Assembly (NCBI GenBank): GCA_041393965.1 | Contig: JAWKJB010000002.1 | Location: 186,001-250,000, forward strand | DNA: 64,000 bases | From: Acidimicrobiia bacterium | Lineage (GTDB): Bacteria > Actinomycetota > Acidimicrobiia > Spongiisociales > UBA5794 | Direction of reading: 5' to 3' | In this document: one piece after another, positions 8,492 through 17,356 of the stretch | How positions within the stretch are numbered: the first letter of the stretch is position 1 | How the letters are laid out: every line of letters starts with the position of its first letter | The notes under the pieces: model-generated | Seen by the model: only the letters and a program-made list of their open reading frames with translations | Told to the model about the DNA's origin: nothing | Databases searched by the model: none | Program-made: the position numbers and the translations under genes

Positions 8492-9865
8492 GTGAACCAA
8501 CAAGCAACACGACCGGTCCTTCGATTCTTCGCGGCCAACAAGTGGCTCGTCGTCGTCGGGCTTTCACTCGTGCTGATTGGTGGCACCATGATCGAAGAGC
8601 CGCCAGGGAATCTCACGGTGATCCTGCTTAGCGCTGGAACAGGGTTGCTGGTCGCTGGCTCCATGATGCTTCGTTCCGGCTGGAACCCTGCATCGGCGAT
8701 TCTCGTGGCGCTCGGCGCTGCAATACCGATCATCGTCCTCACGGCCGTTCGGTTTCCGGTCACGTTGAAGAATGTGCCATCGATTCGGGCAACTCAGCTC
8801 ATCGGGTTCATCGTCTTGGTGGCAGCGGTCGCCTTACGAGGAGTACGCGAACGCATTGTCGCCATCCTTGCCTTGTTCGCAGTGCTCTTCATGACGCTGT
8901 ATTGCCTCCTGTTCGCATACCACGACCCGATCGACATCGATGTCTACCTCCTGCACGAGGCGGCTGCTGAGGCGTTGCTCGACGGACAGAACCCGTATTC
9001 GACCGGAAATGTCGCCGTCCGAGAGACACACCCGTTCGACGATCGGGACCTGATTGGTGAATACACCTATCCGCCATTGGCGCTTATTGCGTATGCGGGA
9101 TCTTCGATCGTCTTCGGCGACTCGCGAGTGATCGGCGCTCTGAGCATTGCCGTGGCCCTGGGCCTTGTGTTGTGGTTCTGTAGCCAGCGCCCCGGTGATC
9201 TCGGCATGCGAACCGGCGCCGCGGTCGTGGGTATGATGTGTGTTCTCCCCATGTCGTATCTTCTTGTGTACGCGGGATGGACCGAGGCACTCACCCTTCC
9301 GTTCCTCGTCGCGGCTGCTGCGTGGTGGGAGCGTCGATGGGTGGCAGCGGCGATCATGTTTGGACTTGCGATTGCGACGAAGCAGTACATGATCGTTACG
9401 GTGCCCATGATCGTGTTTCTCCCATCAGAGGATCGTTGGAAGCGACTGGCCGTGTCCGTTGCCACTGCGTTTGTCACGCTGATCCCCTTCCTGGTTCTTG
9501 ACGCCGAGGGTTTGCTCAACGGTGTCGTGCGTCACCACCTCACACGGAGTCCTCGTCCAGACTCGGCAACATTGGCTGGCCTTGGTCTGCATATTCCGAC
9601 CGCGATTGGAGTGGCGCTGGCGGTTGTGGCCGGTGTCTTGGTTGCACGCCGCGTACGGTCTGGCGGGCAGCTTCTTCTGGCCGTCTCGTCGGTACTCGCC
9701 GTATTCACGATCCTGGCGGTACGAGGGTTTCGCAATTCATGGTGGCTTGTTGCTGCTCTCACGGCGGTTGCAATCGCCTTTCCTGGTGATCGTGAGGAGG
9801 ATCTCATTTGCCGCCCAGCACTCGCGGCGAATCAGTCGCGCGACATCGGTTCTGAGGCTCGGTGA
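8492..9865 (+). CDS. Polytopic membrane glycosyltransferase, GT87/GT-C type
   Basis: 457 residues, GTG start. About ten hydrophobic segments. After the fourth helix comes the acidic loop typical of GT-C enzymes (DPIDIDVYLLHEAAAEAL at 145-162, then DGQNPY) and a YTYPPLALI stretch. The ALLDGQNPY...YPP pattern is that of DUF2029/GT87 polyprenol-phosphate-mannose transferases. Expected to use a polyprenyl-phosphate sugar on the outer membrane face. It overlaps the next gene by GTGA. One of the few ACGT tetramers in the window lies here (8762). Confidence 0.75.
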   Translation: MNQQATRPVLRFFAANKWLVVVGLSLVLIGGTMIEEPPGNLTVILLSAGTGLLVAGSMMLRSGWNPASAILVALGAAIPIIVLTAVRFPVTLKNVPSIRATQLIGFIVLVAAVALRGVRERIVAILALFAVLFMTLYCLLFAYHDPIDIDVYLLHEAAAEALLDGQNPYSTGNVAVRETHPFDDRDLIGEYTYPPLALIAYAGSSIVFGDSRVIGALSIAVALGLVLWFCSQRPGDLGMRTGAAVVGMMCVLPMSYLLVYAGWTEALTLPFLVAAAAWWERRWVAAAIMFGLAIATKQYMIVTVPMIVFLPSEDRWKRLAVSVATAFVTLIPFLVLDAEGLLNGVVRHHLTRSPRPDSATLAGLGLHIPTAIGVALAVVAGVLVARRVRSGGQLLLAVSSVLAVFTILAVRGFRNSWWLVAALTAVAIAFPGDREEDLICRPALAANQSRDIGSEAR

Positions 9866-11889
9866 CAGGTTCTCAACCATCGATTCGCCACCGAGCCGGT
9901 TCCGCTACTCGGCGATCATTGGTACTTGATCGTTTTGTTGTGTCGATCGGGGTCTTTCTTTCGACCCTGGTCGGGTCGAGTCTGGTCTTCGCCGTAGTGG
10001 GCTGGTTCCTGCCGGTGACAGCTGCGATCTGCGCTGTCGCTGCGCTGGCACTCTCCGTAGCGGCGTGGCGCGCCCTTTCCGATGCAAGTCTCAGGCTTCC
10101 GACACGCCTCGGGACCATTGGCATCGCTGCCCTGTGCGTTGCGTTCATCGTCACGAATGCGGTGTTTGCCGGAGAGCACATGACAAGTGAACGAGATCAG
10201 GGTACCTATCTGAACACGGCACAGTGGCTTCGAAATCACGGGGATCTCCTGGTCGATGGCGGAGGGGCACCTTTCCCGGTTACTTCGGATATCGATCCCC
10301 AATGGAACACCGCTTTCGATGTCCGTGATGATGGTCGGATGTACATTCAGTTTTCGCACGGCTTCCCAACCGTGCTTGCGACGGTAGGGACAGCGTTTGG
10401 CACGCGCGCAATGCTGTGGGTCAATCCAGTCTTGGGTGGACTTGTGCTTCTCTTGCTCTATCTTGCCCTGCTTTGGATTGTCCATGAGCTGGCAGCTCTC
10501 TTGCTCATTGCGGTACTGGCAATGAATGTCAGTTTCTATTTCTTCTTTCGAGATACGTTCGCAGAGCCTTTGACCCTGGCTCTGGTGGCCGTGGCGGTTC
10601 TTTGCACATGGATGACAACGCGGACCGCCGACGCCGTGCCGCTGTATACCGCGGCCGCATGCATTGGTGTGCTCACCAGTGTGAGGCTCGACGGGTGGCT
10701 GTTTGTGACGGGCTGGTTGCTCATACTCACCGTATGGCTGATTCGTTCTCAGGGGTTGTCGACAAGGGTGATCTTGAGATCAGCGATCGTGACCCTCGGT
10801 GTGGCCAGTATTGGCATCGTCGACCTGTGGCTTCGTTCGCCGGTATATGTCACGCAGAGGGCTGACCAGGTGATACCGATGGGATTGGCGGTTGGCTTCT
10901 CGATGGGTGCCTTCGCCGCTGTCTACTTGGCGCGGGCCAGGCTACGAGGATGGGATTACGAGCGAGTCTTCGGGACAGCCTTCATTCGGTTGAGAGTCGC
11001 GGGTGTTCTCCTCGTCGGCCTCGCTTCGGCATTCATGCTGTTCGTTCGGCCAACCTACTTCAAGGTGCACGGAGCGCACAAACCGTGGATGGAGAACATG
11101 CAGCGACTCCACGAGCTCCCGATCGACGGAACGGTGAAGCTGTATGAAAACTCCCTTCGCTGGTTCACATGGTATTGGGGATGGGTTGTGGTCATCGCCG
11201 CCCTCGTCGGTGTGTGTTTCGTGATATGGCGCTCGGTGGCGGGTCCATCGATCGCCATGTACGCGTTGGTGATCGTGTCCGTTGCTCTCGCCGTGTATCT
11301 CGCATGGCCGTCGATCGCGCCTGACCACATGTGGGTGATGCGTCGCTTCCTTGCACCGGGCGTCGTGTTCATCATCTTCGGCCTTGCGGTGTCGGTGCAG
11401 GAACTCGTGGGGTGGTGGCCACGAATGCCGGTATCGGCGTTCACGACACGGCTTACCGTCGTCGTCGGAGCCTTGCTCTTTGTGGTTGTGGCCACGGGTA
11501 CATCGTGGGGACTGTTCAAGGCGGCACCGCACCGTCCACTCTTGGACACCACACTCGAGCTGTGCAGCGCCTTACCCGATGACGCAGCTGTTGTCGCCGT
11601 CGGACGCACGCTAGGACATGCATATGCGCCCGCAATCAGGACCTTTTGCGATGTTCCTGTCGTTTGGTGGCTTCAGACCGGAGTCCTGACGCTCGCGGAG
11701 CTCGCTGCCCATGTGGAGCGAAATGGTCACCGTCTTGTGGTTCTCAGCGATGGCTCCCGATCGTTCGACGGCCGGGTTCTCTTTTCGGAGACACCGGAGA
11801 TCCAGGTACCCGATGTGTCACTCCTCGCCGTTCCACAGTCCGTCGCCCTGCGGCCCTTTCCACTTGTTGCCGAACTGGTCGAGTCGTGA
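9862..11889 (+). CDS. Polytopic membrane glycosyltransferase, GT39-like
   Basis: 675 residues, GTG start within the previous stop (GTGA). Around twelve membrane segments and a first outer loop with SERDQGTYLNTAQWL at 109-123. The DQG.Y acid pair sits where GT39/GT83 enzymes bind the lipid-phosphate sugar. A second conserved block is FFRDTFAEPLTL. The C-terminal 120 residues are soluble. It is a clear paralogue of the 39671 protein, sharing the RD.G.YL.T..WL and F.RDT..EPL blocks and a C-terminal ALRSFCDVPV-like stretch. Codon use is slightly A/T-richer than its neighbours, and an ACGT copy lies at 10555. Confidence 0.7.
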   Translation: MTGSQPSIRHRAGSATRRSLVLDRFVVSIGVFLSTLVGSSLVFAVVGWFLPVTAAICAVAALALSVAAWRALSDASLRLPTRLGTIGIAALCVAFIVTNAVFAGEHMTSERDQGTYLNTAQWLRNHGDLLVDGGGAPFPVTSDIDPQWNTAFDVRDDGRMYIQFSHGFPTVLATVGTAFGTRAMLWVNPVLGGLVLLLLYLALLWIVHELAALLLIAVLAMNVSFYFFFRDTFAEPLTLALVAVAVLCTWMTTRTADAVPLYTAAACIGVLTSVRLDGWLFVTGWLLILTVWLIRSQGLSTRVILRSAIVTLGVASIGIVDLWLRSPVYVTQRADQVIPMGLAVGFSMGAFAAVYLARARLRGWDYERVFGTAFIRLRVAGVLLVGLASAFMLFVRPTYFKVHGAHKPWMENMQRLHELPIDGTVKLYENSLRWFTWYWGWVVVIAALVGVCFVIWRSVAGPSIAMYALVIVSVALAVYLAWPSIAPDHMWVMRRFLAPGVVFIIFGLAVSVQELVGWWPRMPVSAFTTRLTVVVGALLFVVVATGTSWGLFKAAPHRPLLDTTLELCSALPDDAAVVAVGRTLGHAYAPAIRTFCDVPVVWWLQTGVLTLAELAAHVERNGHRLVVLSDGSRSFDGRVLFSETPEIQVPDVSLLAVPQSVALRPFPLVAELVES

Positions 11890-11937
11890 TCCCAGATATG
11901 CGAACTGGGCGGGGAAGTACGGGTTCTCGGGACACAC

Positions 11938-12369
11938 TCAGATCCGGTTCTTGAGATCCTCGACTTGTTCGGGGAAGCCGGTTGTGAGGGCGCCCTTGAT
12001 CGCAGGGAAAAACATCGTCGAAAGGATGCCCTTGGTCGCGAGGCCCATCGTCACGGTCGCTTCACAGGTGTCGCCGGTCGGGTGAAGTTCCGTGGTCACC
12101 TTCCCTTCGATCTCTGAAGTGACCATGTCGAAGACGATGAGATTCGGCGGTTCGGCTCGGGCCGCTCTCGCGCTGCCACGGTAGGTCTTGCCACCAACCT
12201 CGGCGCCCCACTCGAAGGAAGCCAAGATGCCATCACCCGTGTGGACCGAGTTCGACACATACGAGATCGGCCCCACACCAGCCCATGTGGCCTCCTCTTG
12301 GAGCTTTCCCCATGCGACATCGATCGGGGCATTCAACGGCACCGTATGGGCTATCGACATCGAGGGCAT
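11938..12369 (-). CDS. SRPBCC (START-like) family protein
   Basis: 143 residues. The opening IAHTVPLNAPIDVAWGKL is the first strand and helix of the SRPBCC/polyketide-cyclase fold; regular beta strands follow, then the long C-terminal helix (PAIKGALTTGFPEQVEDLKN) that closes the hydrophobic pocket. Ligand unknown. It may start at the second Met (residue 4). It lies nine bases downstream of the HIT gene on the same strand and is probably co-transcribed with it. It has no evident link to the polysaccharide genes. Confidence 0.75.
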   Translation of the reverse strand: MPSMSIAHTVPLNAPIDVAWGKLQEEATWAGVGPISYVSNSVHTGDGILASFEWGAEVGGKTYRGSARAARAEPPNLIVFDMVTSEIEGKVTTELHPTGDTCEATVTMGLATKGILSTMFFPAIKGALTTGFPEQVEDLKNRI

Positions 12370-12378
12370 GACAGGACA

Positions 12379-12774
12379 CTACTCGGCGAGCCCGGCCGCG
12401 ATGCGGCTTGCCTCGAGCGCAAGCTCGTCGCTCGACGCCGGTGCTGCGTTCGCGAAGTCGAGGTCATGTGGCTGGTTGATCGGCACCAGATGGATGTGAA
12501 CATGGGGAACTTCGAGACCGGCGATCATCAGCCCGACCTTCCGCGGGTTGTAGACGGCCTGAAGGACTTCGCCGATCGTCCTGCTGACCCGAAGCAGATG
12601 GTTGACCGATGCATCGTCGAGGTCGAGCCAGTGATCGACCTCTTGGATCGGCACGACCAGCGTGTGGCCGCGGCGCAACGGCTCGATGGACAGAAACGCC
12701 ACGCACACATCGTCGCGGTACACGAAATGCCCGGGGAGGTCGCCGTCGATGATCCTCGTGAAGACGCTCGGCAT
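12379..12774 (-). CDS. HIT family nucleotide hydrolase/transferase
   Basis: 131 residues. The histidine triad HVHIH at 91-95 followed by LVP, and the earlier RRGHTLVVPIQEVDHWLDL block, define the family, which hydrolyses or transfers nucleoside monophosphates (Hint/Fhit-like). Here the motif is HVHIHLVP, typical of the bacterial Fhit/HIT branch. A GGGAG ribosome-binding site lies nine bases before the ATG. The promoter is probably the TAGGCT at 12825-12820, shared back-to-back with the sugar transferase. Confidence 0.9.
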   Translation of the reverse strand: MPSVFTRIIDGDLPGHFVYRDDVCVAFLSIEPLRRGHTLVVPIQEVDHWLDLDDASVNHLLRVSRTIGEVLQAVYNPRKVGLMIAGLEVPHVHIHLVPINQPHDLDFANAAPASSDELALEASRIAAGLAE

Positions 12775-12818
12775 CGTGTCCTGCTCCCTTCAAACCGACC
12801 GCAAAACGCATCTGGTTG

Positions 12819-12825
12819 TAGCCTA
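12819..12825. promoter_or_regulatory. Overlapping divergent -10 elements (TAGCCTA)
   Basis: The seven bases TAGCCTA read TAGCCT on the plus strand (12819-12824, eight bases before ATG 12833) and TAGGCT on the minus strand (12825-12820, about 45 bases before the HIT start). One symmetric site could thus serve both genes. A similar arrangement occurs at 45444-45450. Confidence 0.45.
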
Positions 12826-12832
12826 GGCACCG

Positions 12833-14116
12833 ATGAAACGCGCTGCTTTCCTGCGCGGCCTGTGGATCGCGGACCTCGCGTGGCTCGCTGTAGCAATCCT
12901 GATCGCGACCTTCAGGGTCTTCGGCGTGCTGATGCCGTGGCTTGCGACGACTCCGACGGGCACCCTGATGCCGTCGGTGGGGCTCACCGTCGGCGGCGCA
13001 CTCATCGCCATGTTCATCACCTACCGCTCCGGCGAGGGGACCATTCCTCGCCCCTCGTACGGCCAAGCCATCGCGATCGTCGGCACGACGATGACCGTCA
13101 CCGCCGTCGGGCTCGTGATCTCGCGGGAGTACTTCTCGCGGGAATGGCTCCTCGTCACTTTTGTCCTGTGGGCCGCCCAGATGCTCGCCCATCGCACCCT
13201 GCTCCGCATGCGACCCTGGTCCGAATCCATGGTCGTCGTGACGCAGGAGAAGACCCTTGCGGACGGAATCAACGAGAGTCCCCACGCAACCGTCATCGCG
13301 ACCGTCGCGCCGGATTCTGACCCGTCCCTCATCCCGCTCGCGGACGATATGACGCTCGTCATCGACCTGCGCGCAACGATGTCAGATGAGATGGCGCGGT
13401 TCGTGTCATCAGCTTCCATCTCCGGTCAGCGGGTCGTACCGCTCGTTGCGGTATATGAGGAATACACGGGGCGCCTTCCCCTCGTCCACATCCTCCGCGG
13501 CTGGGAGATCTCCCGTCCGGTGGCCCGCTCACGCTACGCCCCTTTCAAGCGGGTGCTCGACGCGACCTTGACGGTCGTCACCGCGCCGATCTGGCTCCTG
13601 ATCGGTGCGTTCGTGTGGTCCGCGGTGCGAATGGAATCCGATGGGGCCGCCATCTACCGCCAGACCCGCGTCGGGAAGAACGGCAAACTGTTCACGCTCC
13701 TCAAGTTTCGCACGATGGTTGTCGACGCCGAGGCACTCGGACCCCAATTCGCGCAGCAGAACGATCCGCGCCTGACACGAATCGGGAGGTTCCTCCGTCG
13801 CTCACGCCTCGATGAGATCCCGCAGCTGTGGAATGTTCTCAAGGGCGACCTCGCGATCGTCGGCCCGCGCCCTGAGCGCCCGGTGTTCGTTGAGACATTC
13901 ACCCGTGCGATTCCGTTCTACGACAGCCGTCACCTCGTGCGGCCAGGGATCACCGGATGGGCCCAGGTGCACCGCGGATATGGCGGCGGGATCGACGACG
14001 CCCTCGACAAGCTCACCTACGACCTGTACTACGTCAAGCACTCGTCGCTGTGGCTCGACACCCAGATTCTCGGCAAGACCGTTTGGATCGTCGTGACCGG
14101 GAAAGGCTCGAGATAG
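12833..14116 (+). CDS. Polyprenyl-phosphate sugar-1-phosphate transferase (WbaP/EpsE family)
   Basis: 427 residues. Residues 1-125 contain about four membrane helices, then a Rossmann-like segment. The catalytic bacterial sugar transferase domain runs from 239: KRVLDATL, a membrane-associated helix 245-265, YRQTRVGKNGKLF (275-287), KFRTMV (291-296), RRSRLDEIPQLWNVLKGDL (322-340), VGPRPERP (343-350) and PGITGWAQV (371-379). It transfers a hexose-1-phosphate from a nucleotide sugar to undecaprenyl phosphate and so would start a lipid-linked repeat or chain. ATG start is set by a -10 box eight bases upstream, i.e. probably leaderless. Confidence 0.93.
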   Translation: MKRAAFLRGLWIADLAWLAVAILIATFRVFGVLMPWLATTPTGTLMPSVGLTVGGALIAMFITYRSGEGTIPRPSYGQAIAIVGTTMTVTAVGLVISREYFSREWLLVTFVLWAAQMLAHRTLLRMRPWSESMVVVTQEKTLADGINESPHATVIATVAPDSDPSLIPLADDMTLVIDLRATMSDEMARFVSSASISGQRVVPLVAVYEEYTGRLPLVHILRGWEISRPVARSRYAPFKRVLDATLTVVTAPIWLLIGAFVWSAVRMESDGAAIYRQTRVGKNGKLFTLLKFRTMVVDAEALGPQFAQQNDPRLTRIGRFLRRSRLDEIPQLWNVLKGDLAIVGPRPERPVFVETFTRAIPFYDSRHLVRPGITGWAQVHRGYGGGIDDALDKLTYDLYYVKHSSLWLDTQILGKTVWIVVTGKGSR

Positions 14117-14223
14117 ACCCGTCGTCGGCTCACACCATGTGGCTATGGTTCCGACCACCCGGCCCAACGCAGCAAGCCAAGCGCTGCGATCCGATTGATG
14201 CCCCAGCCCAGAGGAGATGAGCG

Positions 14224-15165
14224 ATGACCCCGTCGGTGCCAGCGCCCGATGTGTCGATCGTCCTCCCGGTGTTCAACGAGATCGATCATCTCGACGAGGA
14301 ACTGACGCGCATCCGCGCCGCATTCGATGCTTCGCAGTACTCGTACGAAATCATCGTCATCGACGATGCTTCAACCGACGGCAGCACGGAACGGCTCCAT
14401 GAGATCGACGGCATCAGGCTGATCACCTTCGCCGCGAACCGGGGGCCAGGCGCCGCGCGCAAGACCGGAACCGAGGCGTCGCGGGGCCGCGTCGTGGTGT
14501 GGACCGATGTCGACATGTCGTACCCGAACGAACTTCTCCCGACCCTCGTCGACGAGCTTGAAGGCCACGACCAGGTCGTCGGGGCGAGAACCTCAGAGCA
14601 GGGAACGCACAAGTTTGCTCGGATCCCGGCGAAATGGACCATTCGGAAACTCGCCGAGTACCTGTCCGGCACAAGGATCCCCGACCTCAACTCGGGGTTT
14701 CGGGCCTTTCGACGATCCGTTGCCGTCCAGTTCTCGCATCTGCTCCCCGACGGGTTTTCCCATGTGACAACCCTCACCATGGCATTCCTTGCGAACGGGT
14801 ACAGCATCAAGTACATCGACATCCCTTACGCCGAACGCTCGGGGAAATCGAAGTTCCGCCTCGTTGCCGACACACGCCTGTACCTGTTGCAGGTCACTCG
14901 CATGGTCATGATGTGGAACCCGTTGCGTGTCCTGATGCCGGTTGCCCTTGTGATGTTCCTGATCGGTTCCGCCAAGATCGTTTACGACATCATCGACAAG
15001 AGCTTCCGCATCGGCACCAACACGCTGCTGGTCATGGCAACGGCTGGCCTCATCGTGGTTGTCGCCCTCCTCGCCGACCTCGTCGTACAGGTCAGCCGGC
15101 CAAGATCAACCGTCGTCTCCGCCGTGGTGACCGATGTCGACGCCACCGAATACAACGAGACCTGA
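14224..15165 (+). CDS. Polyprenol-phosphate sugar synthase-like GT2 (DPM1/GtrB type)
   Basis: 313 residues, ATG preceded by GAGGAG. GT2 features are VSIVLPVFNEIDHL, IIVIDDASTDGS, and the VVWTDVDMSYPNELLP segment with the metal-binding aspartates; LNSGFRAFRR is the usual acceptor-region block. The C-terminal part has two membrane helices (about 238-260 and 272-292). Such enzymes load a sugar onto polyprenyl phosphate, the donor used by the GT-C proteins in this window. A TATGGT box at 14144 may be its promoter. A related enzyme is encoded at 55359. Confidence 0.85.
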   Translation: MTPSVPAPDVSIVLPVFNEIDHLDEELTRIRAAFDASQYSYEIIVIDDASTDGSTERLHEIDGIRLITFAANRGPGAARKTGTEASRGRVVVWTDVDMSYPNELLPTLVDELEGHDQVVGARTSEQGTHKFARIPAKWTIRKLAEYLSGTRIPDLNSGFRAFRRSVAVQFSHLLPDGFSHVTTLTMAFLANGYSIKYIDIPYAERSGKSKFRLVADTRLYLLQVTRMVMMWNPLRVLMPVALVMFLIGSAKIVYDIIDKSFRIGTNTLLVMATAGLIVVVALLADLVVQVSRPRSTVVSAVVTDVDATEYNET

Positions 15166-15227
15166 CTCTGCATGCTCACGCTCGCGTGTTCTTCAGACTC
15201 GGAGGCTCGACCGACACCTCCGCTCCT

Positions 15228-15233
15228 TAGAAT
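15228..15233 (+). promoter_or_regulatory. -10 element TAGAAT before 15242
   Basis: TAGAAT with eight bases to the ATG at 15242. It supports the short SDR start against the longer open frame from 15134, which would overlap the GT2 gene. Confidence 0.45.
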
Positions 15234-15241
15234 TGGCCGCC

Positions 15242-16138
15242 ATGACAGGGCCAATCGTGGACGAAACAATCGTGATCACCGGCGCAACCGGATTCATCGG
15301 TTCCCATCTCACTCGACGGCTCGTCAACGGCAACGATGTCCACATCTTGGTCCGCAACCCGGATCGGGCATCAGCACTCGGTCTCGACGCGAGCAACATC
15401 CACGACATATCGTCGTCGACGCACCCGATCGCAGGCCTGTTCGAAGACCTGCAACCGAGCATGGTGTTTCATCTCGCGACCCGCTACGAACGCACCGACC
15501 CGGTCGATCCTCGACCGATGCTCGAAGCCAATGTTGTGTTCGGGACCGCTGTCCTGGAGGCTGCCGCCCGCATCGGCGACTGCACCGTCGTGATGGCGGG
15601 CTCACACTTCCAACACGCAGACGGCGTACCCGTCAGCCTCTACGCCCTTTCCAAGAACCTGCTCATCGAGGTTGCGCGCTACCTCACCGCCACCCGGAAC
15701 CTGTCGTGGGTCGAAACCGTGCTCTATGACATCTACGGCCCCCGCGATCGTCGCGGCAAGCTGATCGACACGGTCCTGGACCGCCTTCTTGCCGGCCAAC
15801 CGATTCAGCTGCCCGAACGGCTCGCACTCCACCACTTTGTCCATGTGGACGACGCAGTGGACGCCTTGCTCGCAAGCGCCCGTCAGCTTCGCAGCACCGG
15901 TGAATCCGGCATGTCGTTGTTCGCCACATCGGACAAGGCGGTGACACCGAAGGAGGTCGTCGAGATCGCCTCGACCGTTCTCGGTCGACAGCCGATCTTG
16001 GGCGGATCCCACTTTCAGCTTCCACCTCGTACGCCGATGCATCCGGCAGATGGTCCGAGGCCGGACGCATGGTCGCCAACCATTGGCCTTTCCGACGGAA
16101 TCATGACAGTCGCCCGGTCCCGTACCGCAGAGCCCTAG
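15242..16138 (+). CDS. NAD-dependent epimerase/dehydratase (extended SDR), sugar nucleotide reductase-like
   Basis: 298 residues from ATG 15242, where the Rossmann strand and the GATGFIGSH cofactor motif (about 14-22) begin at the expected distance from the start. The catalytic YALSK is in place. It lies three bases before the ColD/RfbH-like 3-dehydrase gene and heads the rmlB-rmlA-rmlC block. By context it may be the 4-keto reductase of a dideoxy sugar, in the manner of RfbJ, or replace rmlD, which is otherwise absent from the window. The sequence does not decide between these. Confidence 0.7.
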   Translation: MTGPIVDETIVITGATGFIGSHLTRRLVNGNDVHILVRNPDRASALGLDASNIHDISSSTHPIAGLFEDLQPSMVFHLATRYERTDPVDPRPMLEANVVFGTAVLEAAARIGDCTVVMAGSHFQHADGVPVSLYALSKNLLIEVARYLTATRNLSWVETVLYDIYGPRDRRGKLIDTVLDRLLAGQPIQLPERLALHHFVHVDDAVDALLASARQLRSTGESGMSLFATSDKAVTPKEVVEIASTVLGRQPILGGSHFQLPPRTPMHPADGPRPDAWSPTIGLSDGIMTVARSRTAEP

Positions 16139-16141
16139 ACG

Positions 16142-17335
16142 ATGAGGGTCAACTACGCACAGGCGGTGTACGGCGAAGAAGAAATCGCTGCGGTGGTCGA
16201 AGTCCTCGAGCATTCCACGGAACTGCTCATGGCGGGGCCTCGTGTCTCGGCATTCGAAGCTGCGGTTGCCGGGCGGTTCGGCAAGGAGTTCGGCGTGATG
16301 GTCAACTCGGGCTCATCGGCCAACCTTGTCGCAATCGAAGGGCTGGGGCTCGAACACGGATCGGAGGTGGTCACACCCGCACTCACCTTCTCCACCACGG
16401 TGGCGCCCCTCATCCAAAGCGGTCTCACGCCGGTCTTCGTGGATGTCGAACCCGACACCTACACCGTCGATGTCGCACACATCTCCGAGCGCATCACATC
16501 CCGCACCCGGGCGCTCATGATCCCGAACCTAATCGGAAACCTGCCCGACTGGAAGGCCGTTCGGGCACTCGCGGACACTTATGGCCTTGTCGTCATCGAA
16601 GACTCATGCGACACGATCGGCAGCACGATCGCCGGAATGCCGACCGGTGCCCTCACCGATGTTGCAACGACGAGCTTCTACGCGTCGCACATCATCACCG
16701 CTGCGGGGTTCGGTGGAATGATGACAACCTCAAACCCGGACCTTGCGCAACGGGCTCGCCTCCTGCGCGGCTGGGGGAGGACCTCGTCCACTCGTGCCGA
16801 ATCCGAGGGCATCACAGATCGATTCGATGTTGCGGTCGATGGCATCGACTACGACGCCAAGTTCATGTTCGAGGCGCTCGGCTACAACTTCCTCCCGTCG
16901 GAACTGTCCGCGGCATTCGGGCTCGTCCAGCTCGGGCGCCTCGATGAATACGCCCGTCGCCGGTCAACCAACTTCGCGAAGCTGAGACAGGCGTTCAGTG
17001 GATACGAGGACTGGTTCATACTCCCGCGCCAGGGTGCCGAGATCGAAACAGCATGGCTGGCCTTTCCGCTCATCGTGCGGGATTCGGCGCCGTTCACCCG
17101 CAGGGAACTCCAGATCGGATTCGAGACCGACGGGATACAGACTCGGGTCGTCTTCACAGGGAATGTGCTTCGTCAGCCTGCTTTCTCGGAACTCAACGAT
17201 GCAGGCAGTGGATCGTTCCCGAATGCGGATCGCGTGATGCGAGGAGGGGTTCTGCTTGGATGTCACCAAGGCATGGGTGACGATGAGATTGCGTACATCA
17301 TGGACTCGTTTGCGAGGTTTGCTTCTGCCTACTGA
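16142..17335 (+). CDS. PLP/PMP-dependent nucleotide-sugar 3-dehydrase, ColD/RfbH-like (DegT family)
   Basis: 397 residues of the DegT/DnrJ/EryC1/StrS fold: NSGSSANLVAIEGL (phosphate-binding region), EDSCDTIGST (cofactor aspartate), and the cofactor-lysine segment SFYASHIITAAGFGG. In that segment His183 replaces the Schiff-base lysine. The same Lys-to-His exchange marks ColD and RfbH/E1, which remove the 3-hydroxyl instead of transaminating. RGWGR followed by GIDYDAKFMFEALGYN also matches that branch. The cysteines binding the 2Fe-2S cluster of RfbH (DCWC after GWGR) are missing (TSST here), which points to the cluster-free ColD type. Expected product: a 3,6-dideoxyhexose intermediate. Confidence 0.75.
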   Translation: MRVNYAQAVYGEEEIAAVVEVLEHSTELLMAGPRVSAFEAAVAGRFGKEFGVMVNSGSSANLVAIEGLGLEHGSEVVTPALTFSTTVAPLIQSGLTPVFVDVEPDTYTVDVAHISERITSRTRALMIPNLIGNLPDWKAVRALADTYGLVVIEDSCDTIGSTIAGMPTGALTDVATTSFYASHIITAAGFGGMMTTSNPDLAQRARLLRGWGRTSSTRAESEGITDRFDVAVDGIDYDAKFMFEALGYNFLPSELSAAFGLVQLGRLDEYARRRSTNFAKLRQAFSGYEDWFILPRQGAEIETAWLAFPLIVRDSAPFTRRELQIGFETDGIQTRVVFTGNVLRQPAFSELNDAGSGSFPNADRVMRGGVLLGCHQGMGDDEIAYIMDSFARFASAY

Positions 17336-17356
17336 CGAAGACCATCGGGAGGGCCG

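Noticed and set aside
14217..14402. A 61-codon frame starting just before the 14224 GT2 gene
   Set aside because: It shares the ribosome-binding site but runs out of frame through the GT2 domain, with Arg-rich composition.
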